DNA from: Buttiauxella brennerae ATCC 51605
GTDB lineage: Bacteria; Pseudomonadota; Gammaproteobacteria; Enterobacterales; Enterobacteriaceae
Direction of reading: 5' to 3'
Assembly: GCF_001654925.1 (NCBI RefSeq)
Contig: NZ_LXER01000036.1
Location: forward strand, 1 to 64,000
Length of the DNA: 64,000 nucleotides
Shown here piece by piece: positions 39,902-49,126 of the stretch (positions are counted from its first letter, which is position 1; each line of letters opens with the position of its first letter). The translations under genes and the position numbers were made by a program. A model generated the notes under the pieces. It made no database searches. It worked only from the letters and a program-made list of their open reading frames with translations, and was not told the origin of the DNA.

Positions 39902-40726
39902 ATGCAGTTTTCGAAGATGCATGGCCTTGGCAATGACTTTATGGTCGTCGACGCGGTGACTCAAAACGTTTATTTCTCACCTGAACTTATCCGCCGCCTG
40001 GCCGACAGGCATCTGGGTGTGGGTTTTGATCAATTGCTGGTGGTTGAACCACCATACGATCCTGACCTCGACTTCCATTACCGTATTTTCAATGCTGATG
40101 GCAGCGAAGTCTCACAATGTGGCAATGGCGCACGCTGTTTTGCCCGTTTTGTGCGCCTGAAAGGGCTGACGAACAAACGTGATATCCGCGTCAGCACAGC
40201 CAATGGCCGCATGGTGCTCAGCGTAACGGAAGATGAGCTGGTGTGCGTGAATATGGGTGAGCCGAATTTCGAGCCCTCTGCCGTGCCGTTCCGCGCAAAC
40301 AAAGCGGAAAAGACCTATATTATGCGTGCCGCTGAACAAACCATTATGTGTGGCGTCGTGTCGATGGGTAACCCGCATTGCGTTATTCAGGTTGATGATG
40401 TGGCGACCGCCGCGGTGGAAACGCTGGGTCCAGTCATGGAAAACCATGAGCGTTTCCCTGAGCGCGCGAATATCGGCTTTATGCAGGTCATGACCAAAGA
40501 ACACATCCGTCTGCGCGTTTTTGAGCGTGGAGCCGGAGAAACTCAAGCTTGTGGCAGTGGCGCTTGTGGCGCAGTTGCCGTAGGTATCTTGCAGGGAATA
40601 CTGGCGGAACAGGTTCGCGTTGAGCTACCGGGTGGCCGCCTTGATATCGCCTGGAAAGGGCCGGGAACGCCGTTGTTTATGACCGGCCCGGCGGCCCATG
40701 TCTATGATGGATTTATACATCTATGA
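39902..40726 (+). CDS. dapF: Diaminopimelate epimerase
   Basis: A 274-residue PLP-independent epimerase converting LL- to meso-diaminopimelate for lysine and peptidoglycan. Catalytic cysteines are in CGNGARC and [11 protein letters not shown] chose ATG 39902 ([12 protein letters not shown]) with GGAG 7-8 nt upstream; an in-frame ATG four codons earlier (39890) lacks support. It overlaps yigA by 4 nt. Confidence 0.96.
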   Translation: MQFSKMHGLGNDFMVVDAVTQNVYFSPELIRRLADRHLGVGFDQLLVVEPPYDPDLDFHYRIFNADGSEVSQCGNGARCFARFVRLKGLTNKRDIRVSTANGRMVLSVTEDELVCVNMGEPNFEPSAVPFRANKAEKTYIMRAAEQTIMCGVVSMGNPHCVIQVDDVATAAVETLGPVMENHERFPERANIGFMQVMTKEHIRLRVFERGAGETQACGSGACGAVAVGILQGILAEQVRVELPGGRLDIAWKGPGTPLFMTGPAAHVYDGFIHL

Positions 40727-41427
40727 AGAACGCCGAGGAACAGCAAGAAGCCGTACTGGAACTGGATGACCGTATGGTGGCGGAGTATCTGCTACGCCAC
40801 CCCGATTTCTTTATTAGAAATGCCCAGCATGTGGAACAGATGCAGGTGCCACACCCGGTGCGCGGTACGGTGTCGTTGGTTGAATGGCATATGGCACGTA
40901 GCCGTAACCACATCAATTTTCTTGAAGAAAACATGTCTCTGCTGATGGAGCAGGCGAGTGCCAACGAAGGGCTGTTCTATCGTTTATTGAAGCTGCAAGG
41001 CCGCCTGGCTTCAGCCACCAGTTTGCAGGAAATGCTAAACCGCCTGCACCGTTGGGCACGCGAAATGGGCCTTGCTGGCGCGAATGTGCGTCTTTTTGCC
41101 GATCGCTGGCGCATTGGCGCACCTTCAGATTTTACCCACCTGGCATTGAATCGACAGGCTTTCGAGCCGTTGCGCATTCAACGTCTGGGTGACAGGCAAC
41201 ATTATTTGGGGCCGCTAAACGGGCCTGAATTGCTTGTCGTTTTACCGCAAGCGAAAGCGATTGGTTCAGTAGCCGTTTCTTTGATGGGCAGTGATGCCGA
41301 TTTAGGTGTGCTGGTATTCAGTAGCCGCGACCCGCAACATTACCAGGAAGAGCAAGGCACACAATTACTGCACGAGCTGGCACTGATGCTTCCCGACCTT
41401 CTGGAGCGTTGGGTCGAACGCGTATGA
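40723..41427 (+). CDS. yigA: DUF484 protein YigA
   Basis: A 234-residue GAF-like DUF484 protein (E. coli 235). Its function is unknown; it always lies in the dapF-yigA-xerC-yigB cluster. The N-terminus is acidic with a motif [12 protein letters not shown]. It overlaps dapF and xerC by 4 nt each, so it is translationally coupled to both. Confidence 0.92.
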   Translation: MKNAEEQQEAVLELDDRMVAEYLLRHPDFFIRNAQHVEQMQVPHPVRGTVSLVEWHMARSRNHINFLEENMSLLMEQASANEGLFYRLLKLQGRLASATSLQEMLNRLHRWAREMGLAGANVRLFADRWRIGAPSDFTHLALNRQAFEPLRIQRLGDRQHYLGPLNGPELLVVLPQAKAIGSVAVSLMGSDADLGVLVFSSRDPQHYQEEQGTQLLHELALMLPDLLERWVERV

Positions 41428-42329
41428 CGACCTCCCCGCTGCAATCTTCGGTAGATGGCTTCCTGCGCTACCTGAAAGTTGAGCGCCAGTTAAGCCCGCT
41501 GACGTTGCTCAATTATGGCCGTCAGTTGAGCGCAATAATCGACCTGGCGGGCGAGATGAAAATGGCGACCTGGCAGCAGTGTGACGCTGCATCCGTTCGT
41601 TCAATCACGGTTCGCAGCCGCAAGGCGGGTCTTGGGCCATCGAGCCTGGCATTGCGTCTTTCCGCGCTCCGTAGTTTCTTCGACTGGTGTGTCAGCCAGG
41701 GCGAACTCAAAGCGAATCCCGCAAAAGGCATCACCACCCCAAAAGCTGGCCGCCACCTGCCGAAAAATATCGACGTTGATGACGTTAATCGCCTGTTGGA
41801 TATCGATATCAATGATCCACTTGCCGTGCGTGATCGCGCGATGCTGGAAGTGATGTACGGTGCGGGGTTGCGTCTTTCCGAACTGGTTAATATGGATTGT
41901 CGCCACATCGACCTGACAACCGGTGAAGTCTGGGTGATGGGTAAAGGTAGCAAAGAACGCCGCGTGCCGGTGGGGAAATCTGCGGTCCTCTGGGTTGAGC
42001 ATTGGCTGGACTTGCGCGAGCTTTTTGGCCCGGACGACGACGCACTGTTTCTCTCAAAACAGGGGAAACGAATATCGGCGCGCAACGTTCAAAAGCGTTT
42101 TAGCGAGTGGGGGATAAAACAGGGGCTGAATAGTCATGTGCACCCTCATAAACTGCGCCATTCATTTGCCACGCATATGCTGGAGTCCAGCGGGGATTTG
42201 CGCGGTGTGCAGGAATTACTCGGCCACGCCAACCTTTCGACGACGCAAATCTATACCCATCTCGACTTCCAACACTTAGCCTCAGTGTATGATGCTGCGC
42301 ATCCACGCGCTAAACGAGGGAAATCGTAA
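41424..42329 (+). CDS. xerC: Tyrosine recombinase XerC
   Basis: A 301-residue tyrosine recombinase (E. coli 298). The SAM-like N-terminal domain (about 1-95) precedes the catalytic domain with Arg in GAGLRLSEL, Lys in [32 protein letters not shown] with the nucleophilic Tyr. With XerD it resolves chromosome dimers at dif. ATG 41424 overlaps the yigA stop (ATGA); the ATG of yigB overlaps its stop. Confidence 0.96.
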   Translation: MTTSPLQSSVDGFLRYLKVERQLSPLTLLNYGRQLSAIIDLAGEMKMATWQQCDAASVRSITVRSRKAGLGPSSLALRLSALRSFFDWCVSQGELKANPAKGITTPKAGRHLPKNIDVDDVNRLLDIDINDPLAVRDRAMLEVMYGAGLRLSELVNMDCRHIDLTTGEVWVMGKGSKERRVPVGKSAVLWVEHWLDLRELFGPDDDALFLSKQGKRISARNVQKRFSEWGIKQGLNSHVHPHKLRHSFATHMLESSGDLRGVQELLGHANLSTTQIYTHLDFQHLASVYDAAHPRAKRGKS

Positions 42330-43045
42330 TGCATTTTTACCGTCCACTTGGGCCTATTGCCGCGCTCACTTTCGATCTTGACGACACCCTGTACGACAAC
42401 CGCGAAGTGATTACGCGCACCGAACGCGAATCAATGAGTTTTGTGCAGAATTACCATCCGAAACTCAACCACCTGCAACGCCCCGATTTTTTGCTCATTC
42501 GCCATGCGTTGCGCCTCGCAGAACCGGATATTTACCACGATGTCACCGAATGGCGTCGTCGTGCCGTTGAACAAGCCATGTTAGATGTGGGCTTGTCAGC
42601 GCAAGAAGCTGCCGCTGGCGCGGAGGCTTCGATGGCGAATTTTGCCCACTGGCGCAGCCAAATCGACGTGCCGCAAGAAACGCACGACACATTAGCGAAA
42701 CTCGCCGAAAAATGGCCGCTGGTGGCGATTACTAACGGCAACGCCGAGCCACATCTTTTCGGCCTCGATCAGTACTTTAAATTTGTGCTGCGTGCCGGTC
42801 CACATGGGCGTTCCAAGCCATTCAACGACATGTATCTGCTGGCTGCCGAAAAGCTCGATGTGCCACTTAGCCAGATTCTGCATGTAGGCGATGATCTGAC
42901 CACTGACGTTGCCGGAGCTATTCGCAGCGGAATGCAGGCGTGCTGGATAAACCTGCGTGATGGCGACCTGATGCAAATTGATGACAGCCGTTTATTACCC
43001 CATCTGGAAATTTCGCAGTTGGCATCCCTCACCGCGCTGATATAA
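42329..43045 (+). CDS. yigB: HAD phosphatase YigB
   Basis: A 238-residue HAD-superfamily phosphatase with nucleophile motif FDLDDTLYD, Thr motif ITNGN, and GDDLTTDV. In E. coli YigB dephosphorylates FMN and the pyrimidine intermediate of riboflavin synthesis. The start overlaps the xerC stop (TAATG). Last gene of the dapF cluster. Confidence 0.93.
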   Translation: MHFYRPLGPIAALTFDLDDTLYDNREVITRTERESMSFVQNYHPKLNHLQRPDFLLIRHALRLAEPDIYHDVTEWRRRAVEQAMLDVGLSAQEAAAGAEASMANFAHWRSQIDVPQETHDTLAKLAEKWPLVAITNGNAEPHLFGLDQYFKFVLRAGPHGRSKPFNDMYLLAAEKLDVPLSQILHVGDDLTTDVAGAIRSGMQACWINLRDGDLMQIDDSRLLPHLEISQLASLTALI

Positions 43046-43054
43046 TCGTCAGAA

Positions 43055-43074
43055 CTCTGTATAAAATTCCAGTA
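43055..43074 (+). promoter_or_regulatory. LexA box upstream of uvrD
   Basis: CTGT-ATAAAATT-CCAG (43057-43072) has the same CTGT-N8-CCAG form as the E. coli uvrD SOS box. It lies 29-44 bp before the uvrD start and should make uvrD damage-inducible. Confidence 0.85.
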
Positions 43075-43100
43075 TATTTATCTCCTCAACGGCGGTGCCA

Positions 43101-45263
43101 ATGGACGTTTCTTACCTGCTCGACAGCCTCAACGATAAACAGCGCGAAGCCGTCGCGGCCACGCGCAGCAATATGCTGGTACTGGCAGGGGCTGGCAGTG
43201 GTAAGACGCGCGTATTGGTGCACCGCATTGCGTGGTTGATTAGCGTAGAAAACTGCTCGCCGTACTCCATTATGGCAGTGACGTTTACCAACAAAGCGGC
43301 GGCAGAAATGCGCCACCGTATCGGCCAGTTGATGGGCACCAGCCAGGGTGGGATGTGGGTCGGCACGTTCCACGGCCTTGCACACCGCTTGCTGCGCGCG
43401 CATCACATGGACGCTAACTTGCCGCAGGATTTCCAGATACTGGACAGTGAAGATCAGCTGCGCTTGTTAAAACGCCTGATTAAAGCCATGAATCTCGATG
43501 ATAAACAGTGGCCTGCCCGCCAGGCAATGTGGTTTATCAACGGCAAGAAAGATGAAGGCTTACGCCCGCATCACATTGAAAGCTATGGCAACCCGGTCGA
43601 GCAAACCTGGCAGAAAGTGTATCAGGCGTATCAGGAAGCCTGCGATCGCGCCGGGCTGCTGGATTTTGCCGAACTGCTGCTGCGTGCTCACGAGTTGTGG
43701 CTGAACAAACCACACATTCTTAATCACTATCGTGAACGTTTTACCAACATTCTGGTGGACGAATTCCAGGATACCAACAGCATCCAGTACGCGTGGATTC
43801 GCATGCTAGCGGGCGATACCGGTAAAGTGATGATTGTTGGCGATGATGACCAGTCAATCTATGGCTGGCGCGGTGCGCAAGTTGAGAATATCCAACGCTT
43901 CCTGACCGATTTCCCAGGCGCACAAACCATTCGCCTTGAGCAAAACTACCGTTCGACCAACAACATTCTGAATGCCGCCAACGCCCTGATTGCTAACAAC
44001 TCAGGCCGTCTGGGTAAAGAGTTATGGACCGACGGCAGCGATGGCGAGCCTATTTCACTGTATTGCGCCTTTAACGAATTAGACGAAGCGCGTTTCGTGG
44101 TAAACCGCATCAAAACCTGGCAGGAAAATGGCGGTGCGCTTGAGCAATGCGCGATTCTCTATCGCAGCAACGCCCAATCACGCGTGCTGGAAGAAGCCTT
44201 ATTGCAGGTTGGTATGCCATACCGCATTTACGGCGGCATGCGCTTCTTCGAACGCCAGGAAATCAAAGATGCACTCTCGTATCTGCGCCTGATTGCCAAC
44301 CGTAATGACGACGCGGCATTTGAGCGCGTGGTTAACACACCAACGCGGGGTATCGGCGATCGCACATTAGATGTGGTGCGCCAGACATCGCGTGACCAGC
44401 AACTGACAATGTGGCAAGCCTGCCGCTTGTTGCTTCAGGAAAAAGCGTTAGCAGGCCGCGCCGCTTCTGCGCTGCAACGCTTTATGGAACTTATCGACGC
44501 ACTGGCACATGAAACCATCGACATGCCGCTGTACGTACAAACTGACCGGGTTATCAAAGATTCAGGTCTGATGATGATGTACGAGCAGGAAAAGGGCGAG
44601 AAGGGCCAGACGCGTATTGAAAACTTAGAAGAACTGGTCACGGCAACGCGCCAGTTCAGCTATCAGGATGAAGACGAAGACCTGATGCCGCTGCAGGCAT
44701 TCTTGTCTCATGCGGCGCTTGAAGCCGGTGAGGGGCAGGCCGATACCTGGCAAGATGCGGTGCAATTGATGACGCTGCACTCGGCGAAAGGTCTGGAGTT
44801 CCCACAAGTGTTTATCGTTGGCATGGAAGAGGGCATGTTCCCAAGCCAGATGTCGCTCGATGAAGGTGGCCGCCTGGAAGAAGAACGCCGCCTGGCGTAC
44901 GTTGGAGTAACGCGTGCGATGCAAAAACTCACACTGACCTACGCTGAAACACGCCGTCTGTATGGCAAAGAGGTTTACCACCGTCCATCGCGCTTTATTG
45001 GCGAACTGCCTGAAAACTGTGTGGAAGAGGTTCGTCTGCGCGCCAGCATCAGCCGCCCGGTCAGCCATAAACGTATGGGCACACCCATTTCTGAGAATGA
45101 TTCTGGCTTTACCCTCGGGCAGCGAGTGCGCCATGAAAAATTTGGCGAAGGTACGGTCGTTAATCTGGAAGGAAGCGGTGAACATAGCCGGGTTCAGGTG
45201 GCATTCCCTGGACAAGGAATTAAGTGGTTAGTCGCGGCTTATGCGCGGCTGGAAACGGTGTAA
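43101..45263 (+). CDS. uvrD: DNA helicase II UvrD
   Basis: A 720-residue SF1A 3'-5' helicase, same length as E. coli UvrD. It removes excised oligonucleotides in nucleotide excision repair, unwinds DNA in mismatch repair and clears Rec filaments. Walker A GAGSGKT (Lys35), [23 protein letters not shown] and the C-terminal Tudor-like domain (RVRHEKFGEGTVVNLEG) are seen. ATG 43101 (MDVSYLL) is preferred to GTG 43095. It resembles rep (13045-15066). Confidence 0.97.
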   Translation: MDVSYLLDSLNDKQREAVAATRSNMLVLAGAGSGKTRVLVHRIAWLISVENCSPYSIMAVTFTNKAAAEMRHRIGQLMGTSQGGMWVGTFHGLAHRLLRAHHMDANLPQDFQILDSEDQLRLLKRLIKAMNLDDKQWPARQAMWFINGKKDEGLRPHHIESYGNPVEQTWQKVYQAYQEACDRAGLLDFAELLLRAHELWLNKPHILNHYRERFTNILVDEFQDTNSIQYAWIRMLAGDTGKVMIVGDDDQSIYGWRGAQVENIQRFLTDFPGAQTIRLEQNYRSTNNILNAANALIANNSGRLGKELWTDGSDGEPISLYCAFNELDEARFVVNRIKTWQENGGALEQCAILYRSNAQSRVLEEALLQVGMPYRIYGGMRFFERQEIKDALSYLRLIANRNDDAAFERVVNTPTRGIGDRTLDVVRQTSRDQQLTMWQACRLLLQEKALAGRAASALQRFMELIDALAHETIDMPLYVQTDRVIKDSGLMMMYEQEKGEKGQTRIENLEELVTATRQFSYQDEDEDLMPLQAFLSHAALEAGEGQADTWQDAVQLMTLHSAKGLEFPQVFIVGMEEGMFPSQMSLDEGGRLEEERRLAYVGVTRAMQKLTLTYAETRRLYGKEVYHRPSRFIGELPENCVEEVRLRASISRPVSHKRMGTPISENDSGFTLGQRVRHEKFGEGTVVNLEGSGEHSRVQVAFPGQGIKWLVAAYARLETV

Positions 45264-45411
45264 GTTAGCGAAACAACTCATCGTTTTTCACGCTTTTGCT
45301 ACCTTATAAATACCACCCTGGTTTATTAGTCCATGGTTTCCCGTTGCGTGTTGACGCCATATTTATGGTGGCGTAACATGCGCGCACGATTACGCTAAGA
45401 GGACACTCGCC

Positions 45412-45468
45412 TTGGACACACCCAGTAAATACTGGCTCAATTACCTGTCATCCAGGTACAACTTCTAA
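45412..45468 (+). CDS. corL: Leader peptide upstream of corA (CorL-like)
   Basis: An 18-codon frame starting at TTG with AGAGGA about 9 nt upstream, encoding MDTPSKYWLNYLSSRYNF. Size and place suit CorL, whose translation controls Rho access to the corA leader in Salmonella. The stop codon lies within the left arm of an 11-bp hairpin, so a ribosome finishing the ORF would open it. I infer the identity from position; I do not remember the CorL sequence with certainty. Confidence 0.6.
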   Translation: MDTPSKYWLNYLSSRYNF

Positions 45469-45496
45469 GGCTATCCTCGAATGCTGATAGCCTTAG
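45465..45496 (+). promoter_or_regulatory. Hairpin at the end of the corA leader ORF
   Basis: Perfect 11-bp inverted repeat CTAAGGCTATC/GATAGCCTTAG with 10-nt loop and no following T run. The left arm includes the leader-peptide stop codon. Probably an alternative RNA structure used in leader control. Confidence 0.65.
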
Positions 45497-45631
45497 TGGT
45501 TGTCGGCGACCTCATATCTCGTATATCCCGTCGCAATGAGTCAGACTTTTTAATGGTCTGAAACCTAGTTAGTTTCTGTCTGTGTGCCAACCGAACTGTC
45601 CCTGATATTTTTTGCATTGGGAGTACCGGTC

Positions 45632-46582
45632 ATGCTGAGCGCATTTCAACTGGAAAACAATCGTCTGTCCCGTCTTGAATTAGATGAGACCGATAACCTG
45701 AGCAATTCTGTTTGGGTTGATTTGGTCGAGCCTGAAGAGAGCGAGCGTCAGCGCGTGCAAACGGAACTTGGTCAAAGTCTGGCAACCCGCCCGGAACTGG
45801 AAGACATCGAAGCATCCGCGCGTTTCTTTGAAGACGAAGACGGTTTGCACATCCACTCATTCTTCTTTTACGAAGATGCTGACGATCACGCGGGCAACAG
45901 CACCGTGGCATTTACCATACGTGAAGGCCGCCTGTTTACGCTGCGTGAGCGTGAATTACCTGCATTTCGCCTTTATCGCATGCGTGCCCGCAGCCAGAAC
46001 ATGGTGGACGGCAATGCGTACGAATTACTGCTCGACCTGTTTGAAACTAAAATCGAACAGCTGGCAGATGAAATCGAAAACATCTATAGCGATCTCGAAA
46101 AACTCAGCCGTGTCATTATGGAAGGACATCAGGGCGATGAATATGACGCCGCACTTTCCACACTCGCTGAGCTGGAAGATATCGGCTGGAAAGTCCGTTT
46201 GTGTTTGATGGATACCCAACGCGCCCTGAACTTCCTGGTGCGTAAAGCGCGTTTGCCGAGCGGTCAGCTTGAGCAGGCGCGTGAGATCCTGCGCGATATC
46301 GAATCCCTGTTGCCGCACAACGAATCGTTGTTCCAGAAGGTCAACTTCCTGATGCAAGCGGCGATGGGCTTTATCAACATCGAGCAGAACCGCATCATCA
46401 AGATCTTCTCGGTGGTATCGGTGGTGTTCCTGCCGCCAACGCTTGTGGCATCCAGCTACGGGATGAACTTTGAGTTTATGCCAGAGTTGAAACTGAGCTT
46501 TGGTTACCCGGCAGCGATTATCGTCATGATCCTCGCGGGCCTGGCGCCGTATCTCTACTTCAAGCGCAAAAACTGGTTGTAA
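45632..46582 (+). CDS. corA: Magnesium/cobalt transporter CorA
   Basis: A 316-residue CorA channel, same length as E. coli. A large cytoplasmic N-terminal domain is followed by two C-terminal TM helices; the signature [11 protein letters not shown] forms the periplasmic pore entrance. It is the main constitutive Mg2+ uptake system. ATG 45632 ([10 protein letters not shown]) with GGGAG upstream is preferred over an in-frame GTG 48 nt earlier. Confidence 0.97.
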   Translation: MLSAFQLENNRLSRLELDETDNLSNSVWVDLVEPEESERQRVQTELGQSLATRPELEDIEASARFFEDEDGLHIHSFFFYEDADDHAGNSTVAFTIREGRLFTLRERELPAFRLYRMRARSQNMVDGNAYELLLDLFETKIEQLADEIENIYSDLEKLSRVIMEGHQGDEYDAALSTLAELEDIGWKVRLCLMDTQRALNFLVRKARLPSGQLEQAREILRDIESLLPHNESLFQKVNFLMQAAMGFINIEQNRIIKIFSVVSVVFLPPTLVASSYGMNFEFMPELKLSFGYPAAIIVMILAGLAPYLYFKRKNWL

Positions 46583-46594
46583 GATGAAAATGAG

Positions 46595-46620
46595 AAGGGA
46601 GCCGATTGGCTCCCTTTTTA
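46595..46620. terminator. Terminator between corA and rarD
   Basis: Stem AAGGGAGCC/GGCTCCCTT with GATT loop and T run; A residues on the other side allow weaker use in reverse. It overlaps the rarD stop. Confidence 0.88.
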
Positions 46621-47532
46621 CTTCTGCGCGACCGCGCGCGCCGCAATCCGTGAGTTCCGCTGCGTATAAACCGCATCCAGAATAAACAATGCCAGCGCTG
46701 CCCAGATAAAGCCAAACGTCAGCAACTTATCTTTACCGATCACTTCACCGTAGAACGTCACTGCTAGCAGGAACATCAACGTCGGGCCAATGTATTGGAA
46801 GAAACCCAGCGTTGAGAGGCGCAGGCGCGTTGCTGCTGCGGTGAAACACAGTAATGGAATCGTTGTGACCACGCCCGCCGCAATCAGCAGTAAATTCAGC
46901 GATATCGAGTTTTGCCCCATATGACTGGTTGAACTGTCCGCGATGCCAAACAAATAGATAGCCGCAATTGGCAATAGCCACAGCGTTTCAACCAGCATGC
47001 CGGTTTGTGCATCAACGGCGATTTTCTTACGCACCAGCCCGTAAAACGCAAAGCTAAATGCAAGGCCAAGAGCGATGATTGGCAGCGAACCGAATGTCCA
47101 AAGCTGAACCAGAACACCACAAGCGGCGAGGCCCACGGCTACCCACTGCATTGTGCGGAAGCGCTCACCGAGGAAAATCATCCCCAAAAGCACGTTAACC
47201 AGCGGGTTGATGAAGTAGCCGAGGCTTGCCTCCAGCATGTGATTATTATTCACCGCCCAGATGAAGAGCAGCCAGTTACCGCCGATGAGCACTGCGGAGA
47301 GCGCCATGGCGAATACCTTTTTGCGGTTCTGACAGGATTTCTTCACCTGAGGCCACTGGCGACTAAGGCTAATTAACACCAACATAAAGAAGAACGACCA
47401 AATCACGCGATGCGTCAGGATTTCATCAGCCGGAACATAGTGGATTAATTTGAAGTAAGCAGGCGCGATGCCCCACATAAAGTACGCCGCCAGTGCTAGT
47501 AATACGCCCTGGCGGGTTTGTTTCGCATCCAT
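46618..47532 (-). CDS. rarD: EamA-family permease RarD
   Basis: A 304-residue DMT-superfamily membrane protein (E. coli 296) with ten predicted TM segments and EamA repeats. Historically linked to chloramphenicol resistance in Pseudomonas; the substrate in enterics is unknown. It is convergent with corA. yigI lies 51 bp upstream on the same strand. Confidence 0.92.
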   Translation of the reverse strand: MDAKQTRQGVLLALAAYFMWGIAPAYFKLIHYVPADEILTHRVIWSFFFMLVLISLSRQWPQVKKSCQNRKKVFAMALSAVLIGGNWLLFIWAVNNNHMLEASLGYFINPLVNVLLGMIFLGERFRTMQWVAVGLAACGVLVQLWTFGSLPIIALGLAFSFAFYGLVRKKIAVDAQTGMLVETLWLLPIAAIYLFGIADSSTSHMGQNSISLNLLLIAAGVVTTIPLLCFTAAATRLRLSTLGFFQYIGPTLMFLLAVTFYGEVIGKDKLLTFGFIWAALALFILDAVYTQRNSRIAARAVAQK

Positions 47533-47583
47533 GAAAAGAACTCGTTGATGAATAGTGTCCTAATTGTATCAGCAATAATTACA

Positions 47584-48054
47584 TCACCCCACCATGTAGG
47601 TGGCGGTCGCACTGGCGATATGCAATTGATCTTCGTTGTGTAATTCCACGCGTGCTACAGCCACTTTGCGGCCTGCACGCAGAAGAGTGCTGCTGGCAGT
47701 GAAACGTTGGCCACGCCCTGGGCGCAGGTAATCGACGCGTAAATCGATAGTTCCCATTTTCGAGAGACGTTGGCGCAGTTCTTCTTCGCTAATGCTATCG
47801 TGGCGGGTGAGCGTACTGCCCACACAAACCAGGCCTGCCGCCACATCCAGCGATGAGGCGATGACACCGCCATGCAAAATACTCTGCGCCCAGTTCCCCA
47901 CCATCATCGGCTGGTTATTAAAACAAAGCTCGGCGTAATCTTTCTCGTAACGGATAAGCTCCAGCCCCAGCGCACGGTTAAATGGCATGTGATAGACAAA
48001 AATTTCACCGACCAGTTGTAAAGCGGCTTCCGGGGTCAAAAATGGGGTAGACAT
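47584..48054 (-). CDS. yigI: Hotdog-fold thioesterase YigI
   Basis: A 156-residue PaaI-type hotdog thioesterase (E. coli 155), with the motif [17 protein letters not shown]. coli YigI has been described as a medium/long-chain acyl-CoA thioesterase (from memory). The start [12 protein letters not shown] at 48054 with GAGGAACG upstream is preferred over an in-frame upstream GTG. Confidence 0.9.
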   Translation of the reverse strand: MSTPFLTPEAALQLVGEIFVYHMPFNRALGLELIRYEKDYAELCFNNQPMMVGNWAQSILHGGVIASSLDVAAGLVCVGSTLTRHDSISEEELRQRLSKMGTIDLRVDYLRPGRGQRFTASSTLLRAGRKVAVARVELHNEDQLHIASATATYMVG

Positions 48055-48226
48055 GGATCGTTCCTCGACCAAAATAAAATCACAATGTTAATTAATTGTG
48101 TATTTTATGCTTCACAATCGTTGATTGCTACTTTAAGAACTGTAGACCGAGCGTCCAGATTAAGAACTATGTAGAATGTGTCCCTGATAATAATTTGAAA
48201 CCTTTTCTTTCAGGAGAACACCATTG

Positions 48227-49096
48227 ATGCGCAAGTATCTAGGATGGCTGATGGCGGCATGCCTGCTTCCTTCTATGGCTAACGCAGCTGAAGCGACCAT
48301 AAAGCAAGTGCATGATAAACCGGCTGTGCGTGGCAGCATCATTGCGAATATGCTTCTGGAACATGACAATCCATTCACACTTTACCCGTATGAAACCAAC
48401 TACCTGATTTATACGGTGACGGATGACCTGAACAAAGAAGCGATTCGCAGTTATAACTGGTCTGATAATGCCCGCAAAGACGAAGTAAAATTCCAGCTTA
48501 GCCTCGCGTTCCCTATCTGGCGCGGCATTCTGGGGCCAAACTCAGTCTTGGGTGCTTCGTATACTCAGAAATCCTGGTGGCAGCTGTCTAATAGTGGCGA
48601 ATCTTCACCTTTCCGTGAAACAAACTACGAGCCACAAGTGTTTCTGGGCTTTGCTACCGATGAATCGTTTGCTGGCTGGACATTACGCGACGTTGAGGTG
48701 GGTTATAACCACGATTCCAATGGTCGTTCAGACCCAACGTCTCGCAGCTGGAACCGTTTATACACGCGTCTGATGGCAGAGCAAGGCAACTGGTTGGTTG
48801 AAGTGAAGCCGTGGTATGTAATTGGTGATACCGACGATAACCCGGATATCACCAAATACCTGGGCTACTATCAGCTGCGTGTTGGCTACCAGTTTGGCGA
48901 TGCGATTCTGAGTATGAAAGGGCAGTACAACTGGAATACCGGTTACGGCGGCGGCGAATTAGGCTTTAGTTATCCGGTCACTAAGCACGTGCGTCTTTAT
49001 ACCCAGCTTTACAGCGGTTACGGTGAGTCATTAATTGATTACAACTTTAACCAGACACGCTTCGGTGTCGGCGTTATGCTTAACGATCTGTTCTAA
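48227..49096 (+). CDS. pldA: Outer membrane phospholipase A
   Basis: A 289-residue outer-membrane 12-strand beta-barrel, same length as E. coli PldA. The signal peptide is about residues 1-20 (cleavage after SMANA). The catalytic His-Ser-Asn lie in GYNHDSNGRSDPTSRSWNRLY. It hydrolyses phospholipids that reach the outer leaflet. ATG 48227 has AGGAGA upstream; a TTG one codon earlier is possible. The C-terminal Phe is a BAM signal. recQ follows after 30 nt. Confidence 0.95.
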   Translation: MRKYLGWLMAACLLPSMANAAEATIKQVHDKPAVRGSIIANMLLEHDNPFTLYPYETNYLIYTVTDDLNKEAIRSYNWSDNARKDEVKFQLSLAFPIWRGILGPNSVLGASYTQKSWWQLSNSGESSPFRETNYEPQVFLGFATDESFAGWTLRDVEVGYNHDSNGRSDPTSRSWNRLYTRLMAEQGNWLVEVKPWYVIGDTDDNPDITKYLGYYQLRVGYQFGDAILSMKGQYNWNTGYGGGELGFSYPVTKHVRLYTQLYSGYGESLIDYNFNQTRFGVGVMLNDLF

Positions 49097-49126
49097 GAAA
49101 TTGGCGGTTTTTGTGGTGGGGAAAGC

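Larger units (their letters stand above)
45264..45631 (+). promoter_or_regulatory. corA leader region
   Basis: The 368 bp between uvrD and corA hold a short leader ORF (45412-45468), an 11-bp hairpin and further weak structure. In Salmonella the corA leader is a target for Rho-dependent termination governed by leader peptide CorL; the layout here fits that. Confidence 0.6.

Noticed and set aside
44625-45215. 196-codon reverse frame inside uvrD
   Set aside because: Antisense shadow of the uvrD 3' region; no family match.
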